9,142 bases of DNA. Origin: Verrucomicrobiota bacterium. Lineage in GTDB: Bacteria > Verrucomicrobiota > Verrucomicrobiia > Opitutales > Opitutaceae. Shown here piece after piece: positions 1-7,277 of this stretch (the stretch's first letter is position 1; the number at the start of each line of letters is the position of its first letter). Under the pieces are notes generated by a model. The model ran no database searches. It had not been told where the DNA came from and saw only the letters and a list, made by a program, of their open reading frames with translations. The stretch covers positions 1-9,142 of the forward strand of contig JAEYYL010000427.1 in assembly GCA_023430825.1 (NCBI GenBank), written 5' to 3'. A program made the translations under genes and the position numbers.

Positions 1-1
1 C

Positions 2-1141
2 GCCCTCCAGGTCACCGCCGCCGCCGCGTTCCAATCGCCCGACGCGCGCGTCGACGGTAAAACCCTCGCGACGCACCTCGCCGAGAAACTCCGCTTCTTC
101 CTCGTCACACCCGAACTCTACTCCGACGGCAGCAGCCGCGAACCCGAGGCCCAGGGCGGCATCGGCGGCTGGACGCATCACGTGCCCGCGCACGCGATCC
201 TCCTCGCGAAGCGCACGCCCGCGGTGTGGAACCAACTCTCCGCCGACGAGCACGCGCGCGCCGACCTCCTCATGCAAGCGCTCGCCCTCGCCGCGCACTT
301 CTGCCTCGACGACGACAACGACTACTACCTCCTCCTCGACGGCTACTCGCTGTTTCACAAGAGCTGGAATCCAAATCACGTCGAAGGCTACGTCGGCGCC
401 ATCATCTCCGCGTCGCTCTACTTCGGGCCCGACGAGCTCAATGCGTTTTTCCAGCGCTTCGATTTCGACGCGTTCATCGCCCGCCTCGACGCCGCGAACT
501 TCCAAAACATCAAACGCTGCTGGACGTGGAATCCCGCGATCCGCGACCTGATGATGAACGGCGGCCCCGTCGCCGTCCCCGAAAAACAGGTGCTCGCGCA
601 GGGCGTCGTCACCCGCGGCGCCGGCGTGCGCAACGATTTCACGCTCAACGGCGACACTCTGCACCAGCCGTGGCTGCTCCACCGCGCCCAGGCCGTGCGG
701 CTTTTCTCGAAGGCCGTGCGCACGCGCGTCCACGCCACCCCGGAGTTCACTTCCAGCCTGATGAACCGCGCGTCCGATGCCACCGAGTCGCCATGGGAAG
801 GCCAGATGGGCATGCTCCATGAATTCGAATCCACCGACTGGGACGGCCTACGCACGAGCCTCGCCTACGCCTTCGAGGGCGCGATGATCGACCTTCCCAC
901 CGCCGTCACGCTCAAGCTCGTCGGCGAGTGGCGCGCGTCCGAGGGCGGCGACATGCTCGAGCGCCGCATGGGTGTCGGCATGGGCGATCTGCTCTTCAAG
1001 GCACGCGAAGGCTACCGCAGTTTCTCGCAGGCCAAACCGCGCGACTACAACTGGGAGGACCATCTGCTCCCGATGGGCGCAGACTTCATCGTCGGCCTCT
1101 GGCAAGCCTACTTCGCCCCGCCGCCCCCGCCCTCGAAATAA
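2..1141 (+). CDS. Conserved protein of unknown function, 5'-truncated by window edge
   Basis: The reading frame is open from base 2, so the gene starts upstream of the window; the GTG at 182 is an internal valine and not the start, because the 60 codons before it read as ordinary protein (for example GGIGGWTHH just ahead of it). 379 residues are visible, ending in TAA. I do not recognise the family. The visible part looks mainly helical and rich in aromatic residues and histidines: a GGWTHHVPAHAI stretch around residues 55-66 and a conserved-looking segment with W122, N123, N125, H126, E128 and Y130. Such spacing resembles (alpha/alpha)-toroid carbohydrate-active proteins such as polysaccharide lyases, but this is only an impression. 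The C-terminus is a short proline run followed by SK. The next gene begins 19 bases downstream on the same strand, so co-transcription with the GH42-like hydrolase is likely and suggests a role in glycan use. Any signal peptide would lie outside the window. Confidence 0.85.
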   Translation, partial: ALQVTAAAAFQSPDARVDGKTLATHLAEKLRFFLVTPELYSDGSSREPEAQGGIGGWTHHVPAHAILLAKRTPAVWNQLSADEHARADLLMQALALAAHFCLDDDNDYYLLLDGYSLFHKSWNPNHVEGYVGAIISASLYFGPDELNAFFQRFDFDAFIARLDAANFQNIKRCWTWNPAIRDLMMNGGPVAVPEKQVLAQGVVTRGAGVRNDFTLNGDTLHQPWLLHRAQAVRLFSKAVRTRVHATPEFTSSLMNRASDATESPWEGQMGMLHEFESTDWDGLRTSLAYAFEGAMIDLPTAVTLKLVGEWRASEGGDMLERRMGVGMGDLLFKAREGYRSFSQAKPRDYNWEDHLLPMGADFIVGLWQAYFAPPPPPSK

Positions 1142-1160
1142 TATTCCGCTCGCTTACCCC

Positions 1161-3359
1161 ATGCCCCGCCCACCCCTCGCCTCCTCCGTGGAGTTGCGCG
1201 CCGGGCGACCGACGCTGCTGCTCAACAACACCCCGCACGCCCCGCTCATCTACGCGCTCTCCGATTGCCCCGGCGCACGCTGGTCGTGGGAGGAAGTCCC
1301 CGCGCGCAACATCGCACTCTTCGCCGCGCACGGCGTCCGTCTCTTCCAACTCGATCTTTGGTTCGAGCAAATGCTCGCGTCGCCCGACGCGCCGCTCGAT
1401 CTCACGCTCGCCCGAAAACAGATCGCCGGCGTCACCGCGCAATGCCCCGACGCCGCCGTGATGCTCCGCCTCCACGTCAACGCGCCCGCGTGGTGGTGCG
1501 AACGCCATCGCGACGAATGCGTCGGCTACGCGGACGCTCCCGTCGAGGAAAAGCCCCGCTGGGGCCTCGTGCGCCCGCTGCACGAGGACGGCAACCGCCC
1601 GCTCCGCGCGAGCTTCGCCTCGCTCGCGTGGCAGGGCTGGGCCAACGCCCATCTCGCCGATTTTTGCACGCGCCTCGCCGCCACGCCCGAAGGCGGCGCC
1701 GTCTTCGCGGTCCAGCTCGCCAACGGCCTCTACGGCGAATGGCACCAGTTCGGTTTTCTCCATCACGATCCCGACACCGGCGTCGCCGCCGCCCGCTCGT
1801 TCCGCACCTGGCTGCGCGCGCGTTACCACGACGACGCCGGTCTCTCGCGCGCGTGGCACCGGACCGGCGCACGCCTCGACGATGTTCAGCCGCCCGATTC
1901 GCCCGCGCGCGAACGCGCCGACCTCGGCCCGCTGCGCGATCCGGGGAAGCAGCAGGACATCATCGATTATTTCACCTGGCTCCACCACACGATGGCCGAC
2001 GCGCTGCTCGGTCTCGCCGCCAACGTGAAACGTTCCTGGCCGCGCCCCATCGTCACCGCCGCGTTTCAGGGTTACTTCTACGGTCAGTTCGCGCGCAACG
2101 CCGCCGGCAGCCATCTCGCGCACGACAAGATCCTCGCCTCGCCGCATCTCGACTGCCTCTGCTCGCCCGCGTCCTACACCGACGGCGTCCGCGCGCTCGG
2201 CGGCTCCGGTCACGGCCGCGGCATCACCGGCGCCGTCCGCCGCGCCGGCAAACTCTGGCTCGACGAAAACGACCACGGCACGTTCCTCGTCGGCTGCCCA
2301 TGGGATCGCAATTTCCACACCACGCTCGAAGACGACATCGCCTGCCTGCGCCGCAACACCCTGCAACCCGTCCTCCGCGGCGGCGGCCAGTGGTGGTATG
2401 ATTTCGGCATGGTCGCCGGCACGCCCGCTTTCGCCACGCACGGCAACGTCGGCTGGTGGGATCATCCGCGGCTCGCGCAGGAGATCGCCGCCATCCGCAA
2501 ACTCGCCCAAGACCGACAGGCGCATCCGTTTCACCGCCCGGCCGACGTCCTCGTGATTCACGATCCGTGGTCCTTCTGCCACACCGTCGCCCAACGCTGG
2601 TCGCTCGAGGGTTTCAAGTTCGGCGATCAACCGCCGCCCGGCCCGAATCCGTTTTCCGGCCGCGGCATGGATGGCTTGCTCGAGGGACTCTACCGCTCCG
2701 GCCTCGTGCCCGACGAGGCGCTCATCGGCGAACTCGCCACGATCGATCTCTCGCCGTTCAAGCTCGTCATCTTCGGTTCCACCGTGGTGCTCGACGACGC
2801 GCAACGACAGCTCATCGCCACCAAGGTCGCCACCGGCGGCCGCCATGTCGTGCTCACCGGCTACGTCGGCTGGAGCAACGGTCGCGCCATCGGCAGCACA
2901 CTCGCCTCGTCGCTCAGCGGCCTCCCGACCACCGGCCGCGACGCAGCGACTCCGACCTCCACCCTCGAACTCGACGGCGCCACCGAAGTGCAAACCCTCG
3001 AACCCCCGAAGCACGTCCCCGCCTACGATGTGCCCGCCGAACAGGTCGTCGGTCACTGGGCCGACGGCAGCATCAGCGCTGCGTGGCGTCGCAGCGACGC
3101 CGCCACTTGGTGGTCGTTCGGCGTGTGTCCGAATGCGCCCGCCGTGCTCCGCGCGCTCGGCCGCCGCGCCGGTTGTCACGTGCTCAACGACCACGACGAC
3201 GCCACCACCCTCGGCGACGGCCTGCTCATGGTGCACACGCTCACCGGCGGCGAACGCACGCTGCGCCTGCCCAATGGCCGCACGTTCTCCGTCACGTTGC
3301 CCGCGCGCAGCACCACCCTCTACGACGCAACCACGGGCGAGCCGCTGCTGACAGATTGA
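1161..3359 (+). CDS. GH42-like glycoside hydrolase (putative beta-galactosidase-type), cytoplasmic
   Basis: A 732-residue protein predicted to hydrolyse beta-linked oligosaccharides. The N-terminal two thirds (about residues 20-430) read as a TIM-barrel clan GH-A hydrolase. The LANGLYGEWHQFG segment puts E193 at the usual acid/base position after a beta-strand, and LWLDENDHGT puts E369 (or neighbouring D368) at the likely nucleophile position. From about residue 461 (ADVLVIHDPWS) through KLVIFGSTVVLDD at 534 to GYVGWSNG near 566 there is a Rossmann-like segment matching the class-I-amidotransferase-like trimerisation domain of GH42 enzymes. A small C-terminal beta domain follows, as in that family. 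No signal peptide is visible, so it should act in the cytoplasm on imported sugars. ATG 1161 was chosen because it is the first in-frame start after the preceding gene's stop; no Shine-Dalgarno is visible. The frame stays open upstream, but only as an overlap with the first gene. Catalytic roles and substrate are inferred; a related but distinct GH-A family is possible. Confidence 0.8.
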   Translation: MPRPPLASSVELRAGRPTLLLNNTPHAPLIYALSDCPGARWSWEEVPARNIALFAAHGVRLFQLDLWFEQMLASPDAPLDLTLARKQIAGVTAQCPDAAVMLRLHVNAPAWWCERHRDECVGYADAPVEEKPRWGLVRPLHEDGNRPLRASFASLAWQGWANAHLADFCTRLAATPEGGAVFAVQLANGLYGEWHQFGFLHHDPDTGVAAARSFRTWLRARYHDDAGLSRAWHRTGARLDDVQPPDSPARERADLGPLRDPGKQQDIIDYFTWLHHTMADALLGLAANVKRSWPRPIVTAAFQGYFYGQFARNAAGSHLAHDKILASPHLDCLCSPASYTDGVRALGGSGHGRGITGAVRRAGKLWLDENDHGTFLVGCPWDRNFHTTLEDDIACLRRNTLQPVLRGGGQWWYDFGMVAGTPAFATHGNVGWWDHPRLAQEIAAIRKLAQDRQAHPFHRPADVLVIHDPWSFCHTVAQRWSLEGFKFGDQPPPGPNPFSGRGMDGLLEGLYRSGLVPDEALIGELATIDLSPFKLVIFGSTVVLDDAQRQLIATKVATGGRHVVLTGYVGWSNGRAIGSTLASSLSGLPTTGRDAATPTSTLELDGATEVQTLEPPKHVPAYDVPAEQVVGHWADGSISAAWRRSDAATWWSFGVCPNAPAVLRALGRRAGCHVLNDHDDATTLGDGLLMVHTLTGGERTLRLPNGRTFSVTLPARSTTLYDATTGEPLLTD

Positions 3360-3379
3360 CTGCTCCGAAGTTTTCGTGG

Positions 3380-3408
3380 CTCTGCGCGTGAGCGCAGGGA
3401 TTTTGTTT
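3380..3408 (+). terminator. Hairpin terminator after the GH42-like gene
   Basis: A perfect 6-bp stem, CTGCGC (3382-3387) and GCGCAG (3392-3397), closes a GTGA tetraloop and can be extended by a U-G and a C-G pair. It is followed by the T-rich tail ATTTTGTTT. It begins about 20 bases after the stop of the GH42-like gene, in the 74-base gap between two convergent genes, so it reads as a rho-independent terminator for the + strand. The tail lies only on the + side. A further 7-bp inverted pair, GTTTTCG (3370-3376) and CGAAAAC (3422-3428), encloses the hairpin. Confidence 0.6.
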
Positions 3409-3433
3409 GGGTTACGACTTTCGAAAACCCGCC

Positions 3434-5629
3434 TCACCGCTCGCGTCCAGGCAGCGTCGTCCGCCAGCGGTCCCGCTGCAGCCCCATCTTTTCCAGCGGC
3501 AGCTCGACGAAACCAATCTTCTCGAGCACCGCCACATCGCGGACGGTGAAACGCAACGCCGCGGGATCGAACGCCCCCGGCGCCTCCGTCGTGAGTTCAT
3601 TCCCGGCGAACTCGCGACGCGTCTCATCGCTGTCCGTCGGCAACAACGCGTAGCCTTCCTGGCCGTCGATGTTGAGGTAATACGGATCCATCGTCTTCTC
3701 CGGCTGCGCCCGGCGCCGCATGAAGCCGGTGTTCGCGACGAGGTTGTCGCGCATCGTGATCGTCCGGTGAAAATCGAAGGCGTAGAAATCGTAAACATCG
3801 CACCAACGGTCGCCGCCCCAGGAGATATTACGCGCGATCACGTTGCCCTTCGGCACCGCCGGCTCGTCCTGCAGGATCGTCTTCAACCGCGGATAACGCG
3901 TGGCATACGGCGGCTGGTCGGCGTGCAGCGCCGCGAAGGTGTCGAACAGCGTCGGGTATTCGCCGTTGAAATAGTTCGCCGCCCACCCAAGCCCGCGCGC
4001 ATCGAGGTGAACCGCCGGTGCGCACTCGATGAAGAGATTGTTCGTAACGGCGTTGTCGCGACCGCCCCCGATTTGGACCGCCCGGCCGGCGCGATAAAAC
4101 ACGTTGCCGTGAACGGTGTAGCCGGCGGAAAAGTCGTCGAGATAAACGGCGGTCACGCCATGCAGCCCGGGCCCCTGGAGGTCGTGCCAGTAATTGTAGC
4201 GGATCACATTGCCCTGCCAGGTGAAATCCCGCCCGGTGTGAATCGCACCGGCATCACCCGTCTCCGTGCAGACGCGGCTGACCTCGTTATACTCGAGCAC
4301 ATGGTCGTTCCCCCGCAGATACATCCCCTCGAACGGCGCGTCGTGAATGAAATTGTGCGCGAGCCGCTGGCCCACGCCCTCGAAGAAAATCCCATACTGT
4401 CCCGTGCGCAGCCACTGGCCGAAATGGTGGATGTGATTGTTGAGGATCTCATGGCTCGAGGGGGTGAGCGTCGTCCGGTCGCCACCGGAGACGCGGATGG
4501 CTCCGAGCGCGAGGTCATGAAAATCGCAGCTGACGACCCGGTGTCGCGCGCCGCCGGAAATGACGAGCGCTTCGCCACCGAGTTCACGGAACGTCGCGCC
4601 GGCGATCTGACAAGCCTCACCCCCAGTGATCACCACCGCGCTGCCGCGACTGTGCTCGAAGACGAAACCCTCGATGGAAACATGAGCGACGTCGTCGAGC
4701 GTGACGAGGGGCGCGGCCAGTTCCGAAACGACGACGGACCCCGGCGCCAGCGGAGCCGGTGGATAAAAGTAGATGCGGCCAGCCGCGCGATCGAGATACC
4801 ACTCGCCCGGCTGATCGAGTTCCTCGAGCACGTTGAGGTAGCGAAACCGCTGCCGGGGCGCGTATCCATAATGATGGTGCGGTTCCGCGAACGTGATCTC
4901 CCGGCCTCCCGTATCGATGCTTTGGATGCGCTGGAAGGAGTCGCTCCAGTCCCAGACCCAGTAGCCATGCGCGTAAATATTGGCATCCGGCGCCCACGTC
5001 GCGGGCCGGTCGCCTTCGTAGCTGATGCGTCCGTAGTGACGGCCGACCGGAACGCCGTCGAAACGCTTTTCCCGTTCGAGTCCCTCGATGAATCGTCTCG
5101 CCCCCGTTTGCGGCACCCCCGCCGTGAGCAGCCAGCCCTCGTTGGGATAACGCGCCAGGTCCATGCGGCGGCCGTTGAAAAACAATTCGAGGCCGGGACT
5201 GCCGCGCTGCTCGATCTGGCCAAAATCGACGAGCCCGGCGGCGCGGAGATCCGCCGTCAGGACATGCGCCCGGCTCGCGTCCGGCAGGCGCGCAGCGAGG
5301 GTGGAATCCGTGACCGCCTGCCAGTCGCCGATGACACGCCCGCCCGAAAGCGTGACGCGTGCGCCCGGCGCGGGCCGCCACACGATGGGCGCGGCTGGCG
5401 TGCCGCTGTCCGCGACGGTCAAGGCCAAGGTCGACGTCAGGCGATAAACGCCCGCGGGAATTTCCACGATCACGCCCTCCGCGGGCAGCGGACCGCGAGC
5501 CTTGAGATTCGCGATCGCGGCGCGCGCCTCGGGAAGCGGCGCGGAAATGACGAGAGGATCGGCGTGAAGCGCGCCGGCCACCGTCAGCGCCGAAATGAAC
5601 GGCAGCAGAAAACGTCGGGCCGAAAGCAT
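3434..5629 (-). CDS. Secreted right-handed parallel beta-helix protein, GH141-like glycoside hydrolase
   Basis: A 731-residue exported protein. Residues 1-23 form a signal peptide (basic MLSARR, hydrophobic core, cleavage expected after LHA at 23), so it acts in the periplasm or outside. The N-terminal part contains an IPAGVYRLTSTL strand and an APIVWRPAPGARVTLSGG stretch, typical of the first turns of DUF1565/GH141-type helices, followed by DLARYPNEGW. From about residue 310 to 560 come regularly spaced beta-helix turns with repeated N-N/H-I elements (ILNNHIHH, NFIHDA, YNEVSR, YNYWHDL, GNVFYRAGRAVQIGGG). The turn CTETGDAGAIHTGRDF carries D459, H464 and D468, and TAVYLDDF carries D498 and D499, a cluster of acids suited to catalysis. 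GH141 includes alpha-fucosidase and xylanase activities, so a plant or algal glycan substrate is plausible; pectate-lyase-like activity is the alternative. No clear Shine-Dalgarno precedes the ATG. It is transcribed convergently with the GH42-like gene and lies downstream of the ROK-SIS unit on the same strand. Confidence 0.85.
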   Translation of the reverse strand: MLSARRFLLPFISALTVAGALHADPLVISAPLPEARAAIANLKARGPLPAEGVIVEIPAGVYRLTSTLALTVADSGTPAAPIVWRPAPGARVTLSGGRVIGDWQAVTDSTLAARLPDASRAHVLTADLRAAGLVDFGQIEQRGSPGLELFFNGRRMDLARYPNEGWLLTAGVPQTGARRFIEGLEREKRFDGVPVGRHYGRISYEGDRPATWAPDANIYAHGYWVWDWSDSFQRIQSIDTGGREITFAEPHHHYGYAPRQRFRYLNVLEELDQPGEWYLDRAAGRIYFYPPAPLAPGSVVVSELAAPLVTLDDVAHVSIEGFVFEHSRGSAVVITGGEACQIAGATFRELGGEALVISGGARHRVVSCDFHDLALGAIRVSGGDRTTLTPSSHEILNNHIHHFGQWLRTGQYGIFFEGVGQRLAHNFIHDAPFEGMYLRGNDHVLEYNEVSRVCTETGDAGAIHTGRDFTWQGNVIRYNYWHDLQGPGLHGVTAVYLDDFSAGYTVHGNVFYRAGRAVQIGGGRDNAVTNNLFIECAPAVHLDARGLGWAANYFNGEYPTLFDTFAALHADQPPYATRYPRLKTILQDEPAVPKGNVIARNISWGGDRWCDVYDFYAFDFHRTITMRDNLVANTGFMRRRAQPEKTMDPYYLNIDGQEGYALLPTDSDETRREFAGNELTTEAPGAFDPAALRFTVRDVAVLEKIGFVELPLEKMGLQRDRWRTTLPGRER

Positions 5630-5686
5630 CGCGCGAGTCTTGGCCCCGGGACCAGAGAGGCAAGAATGCGGTCGGAATAAAGCGAG

Positions 5687-5722
5687 CGGCGACGTGAATT
5701 TTCAGAGACGAAATCGTCGCCG
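5687..5722 (-). terminator. Stem-loop downstream of the SIS gene, possible terminator or operator
   Basis: CGGCGACG (5687-5694) and CGTCGCCG (5715-5722) form an 8-bp perfect inverted repeat, with ATTT and AAAT able to extend the stem inside a small bulge. On the - strand it starts 14 bases after the SIS stop codon and lies 57 bases before the beta-helix gene's start. It could end the ROK-SIS transcript or serve as a regulatory site for the beta-helix gene. The following bases are only moderately T-rich (CTTTATT), so an intrinsic terminator is plausible but not clear. Confidence 0.4.
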
Positions 5723-5735
5723 GCCGCTGGCATCA

Positions 5736-6362
5736 TCACGCTGAGCGATCACCGAAGAAATGCTCCTCCAGCATCAGCGAGAGACAGTGGTAAATCGGCA
5801 GGTGATATTCCTGCGCCAGGTAGGTCTCCTGCACCGGCGCGCAAATACACACATCGCTCAATTCCCTTAGCTTCCCTCCCTCCGCCGCGGTGAGCGCGAC
5901 CACCGGCATGCCTTTGGCCCGCGCCACCTCCGCCGCGGCACAAACACTCTTCGCATTCCCCGAAGTGCTGATTCCGATCAGCACATCGCCGCGCCGGCCC
6001 AGCGCCGACGTCAACTGCGCGTAAGCCAGCTCCGGATCGATGTCGTTGCCGAACGCCGTAAGCGCCGCCGGAAACGACGTCAACGGGATCGCCGGCAGCG
6101 CCCCTTGCAGCTTCGCCGCGATCTCCGGTCGGAGACCGTCGCACTCCAGTTTCGAAAGCGGACGCTCCCGACAAAATCCTTTCAGCAGTTCGCCCGCCCA
6201 GTGATCCGCATCGGCCGCGCTGCCGCCGTTGCCGCACAGCAAAACCTTGCCGCCCGCCCGGAAACCTTCCGCCAGCATCTCGTAGGCGCGCACGATCGAC
6301 GCGCGCGCGCCCTCCAGTTCGGGCCGTCGTTGCAGGAGGTGTTCGAGGTGACGCGTCGGCAT
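5736..6362 (-). CDS. SIS-domain sugar-phosphate isomerase, GmhA-like (phosphoheptose isomerase family)
   Basis: A 208-residue single-domain SIS protein, close to the usual GmhA length (about 190-200). The phosphate-binding motifs are present: LLCGNGGSAADADHWAGEL at residues 41-59 and ISTSGNAKSV further on, with ALTAFGND between them. Compared with the E. coli GmhA zinc site (H61, E65, Q172, H180), the matching residues are here: H54 and E58 four apart, and Q184 and H192 eight apart in the QEYHLPIYH segment. This supports a metal-dependent aldose-ketose isomerase rather than a regulatory SIS domain. A stretch after residue 60 (KGFCRERPLSKLECDGL and the following EIAAKLQG) looks longer than in classical GmhA. 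The ATG is six bases after the ROK stop and preceded by an AAAGGCGAG sequence, so the two are probably translated together. Making sedoheptulose-7-phosphate derivatives for LPS heptose is the family role; pairing with a sugar kinase leaves a catabolic substrate open. Confidence 0.85.
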   Translation of the reverse strand: MPTRHLEHLLQRRPELEGARASIVRAYEMLAEGFRAGGKVLLCGNGGSAADADHWAGELLKGFCRERPLSKLECDGLRPEIAAKLQGALPAIPLTSFPAALTAFGNDIDPELAYAQLTSALGRRGDVLIGISTSGNAKSVCAAAEVARAKGMPVVALTAAEGGKLRELSDVCICAPVQETYLAQEYHLPIYHCLSLMLEEHFFGDRSA

Positions 6363-6368
6363 GCTGGT

Positions 6369-7277
6369 TCACTCGCCTTTTTCGTTCAGCATGTCGAGGG
6401 CCCGCAACGCCACCGCGACCGCCGCATGGCTGCCGATCGTCTCACCCAGTTCCGCCGGCAGGATGCGGCACGCCGCGAGCGCGCCGGGCAGCGCCTCCGC
6501 CGCCAGCGCTCGCTCCATCGCCGGGATCAGCAGTTTCGAGCAGCGCGGAAAGTAACCGCCCAGCACGATCCGCTCCGGATTCAGCGTGTCGACGAGCAGC
6601 GCCAGCGCCTCCCCCAGTCGCTCCCCCGCCACGCGCATCACCTCCAACGCCAGCGCATCGCCTTTCGCCGCCGCCTCCGCCACGTCCTTCAACGTCACCT
6701 CCGGCCGCGGCCACCCCATCTCCAGCGCGAGCCGCGCCATGCCGCCACCGCTGCAGAAGCCTTCGAACGAGCCGCGCTTGCCGAAACCCAGCGGCCCATC
6801 CAGCCGCAGCCGCAGGTGCCCGACCTCTCCCGCGTCGCCCGTCGCCCCTTCGTAAAGTCGCCCATCGAGAATCAGGCCCGCGCCCATGCCCGTGCCCGCG
6901 GTGAGAAAAACCATGTGCCGGCAACCCTTCCCCGCCCCAAAATGCCACTCCGCCAGCGCCGATGCATTGGCGTCGTTCATCAGAAAGGCCCGCCCGCCAA
7001 AAACGTCCGCGAAGTCCCGCACGATCGTCACATTCGTCCAACCGGGCAGATTCGGCGGACAAAGAATCACGCCACGCGAGGCATCGAGCGGCCCGCCGCA
7101 AGAGATGCCGAACGCCACGTCCACCCCGGGCGAAAGCCCCTCCACCGTTTTTCGAAACCGCGCGAAGGTCGCCGCATAATCCGCCGTCGGAAAACGATCC
7201 ACTTCCTCCACCCGCCCACCGCGCAACACGCTGACCGCGCACTTGGTCCCTCCGATGTCGATACCGATGATCTGCAC
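6369..7277 (-). CDS. ROK-family sugar kinase without the zinc-binding cysteines
   Basis: A 302-residue cytosolic kinase, the normal length for a ROK glucokinase/fructokinase/amino-sugar kinase, predicted to phosphorylate a hexose with ATP. The N-terminal phosphate loop DIGGTK is at residues 7-12. The catalytic base is D102 in MNDANASALAEW. LTAGTGMGAGLILDG at 125-139 is the second ATP-binding loop, and GDAGEVGH at 147-154 is the sugar-binding E-x-G-H motif with E151 and H154. The family's zinc motif CxCGxxGCxE would fall at residues 163-172, but here it reads LGFGKRGSFE: the glycines, E172 and the following SG are kept while all three cysteines are replaced. The start is GTG at 7277: an in-frame stop lies at 7308-7310 and no other start codon lies between. 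The gene leads a two-gene unit with the SIS isomerase and diverges from the TIM-barrel isomerase gene. Substrate not determinable; glucose, mannose, fructose or an N-acetyl sugar are all possible. Confidence 0.88.
   Translation of the reverse strand: MQIIGIDIGGTKCAVSVLRGGRVEEVDRFPTADYAATFARFRKTVEGLSPGVDVAFGISCGGPLDASRGVILCPPNLPGWTNVTIVRDFADVFGGRAFLMNDANASALAEWHFGAGKGCRHMVFLTAGTGMGAGLILDGRLYEGATGDAGEVGHLRLRLDGPLGFGKRGSFEGFCSGGGMARLALEMGWPRPEVTLKDVAEAAAKGDALALEVMRVAGERLGEALALLVDTLNPERIVLGGYFPRCSKLLIPAMERALAAEALPGALAACRILPAELGETIGSHAAVAVALRALDMLNEKGE
6372..6380 (-). promoter_or_regulatory. Ribosome binding site of the SIS gene, inside the ROK 3' end
   Basis: On the - strand AAAGGCGAG lies nine bases before the ATG at 6362 and within the last codons of the ROK gene. 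It is the only purine-rich Shine-Dalgarno-like sequence close to a start that I see in this window. It supports ATG 6362 as the start and suggests coupling of SIS translation to termination of the kinase. Confidence 0.45.

Noticed and set aside
182..184. GTG as the start of the first gene
   Set aside because: The same frame is open and protein-like to the left edge, so this is an internal valine codon.
1086..3437. 783-codon open frame antisense to the GH42-like gene
   Set aside because: Shadow frame: long antisense frames are expected opposite GC-rich genes with C-ending codons. Its product is low-complexity (Ala/Gly/Glu/Arg-rich) with no domain, while the + strand product has clear domains.
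3407..5680. 757-codon open frame on the + strand opposite the beta-helix gene
   Set aside because: The product is Arg/Val/Ala-rich without recognisable motifs; the - strand frame has a signal peptide, beta-helix turns and a typical family C-terminus.
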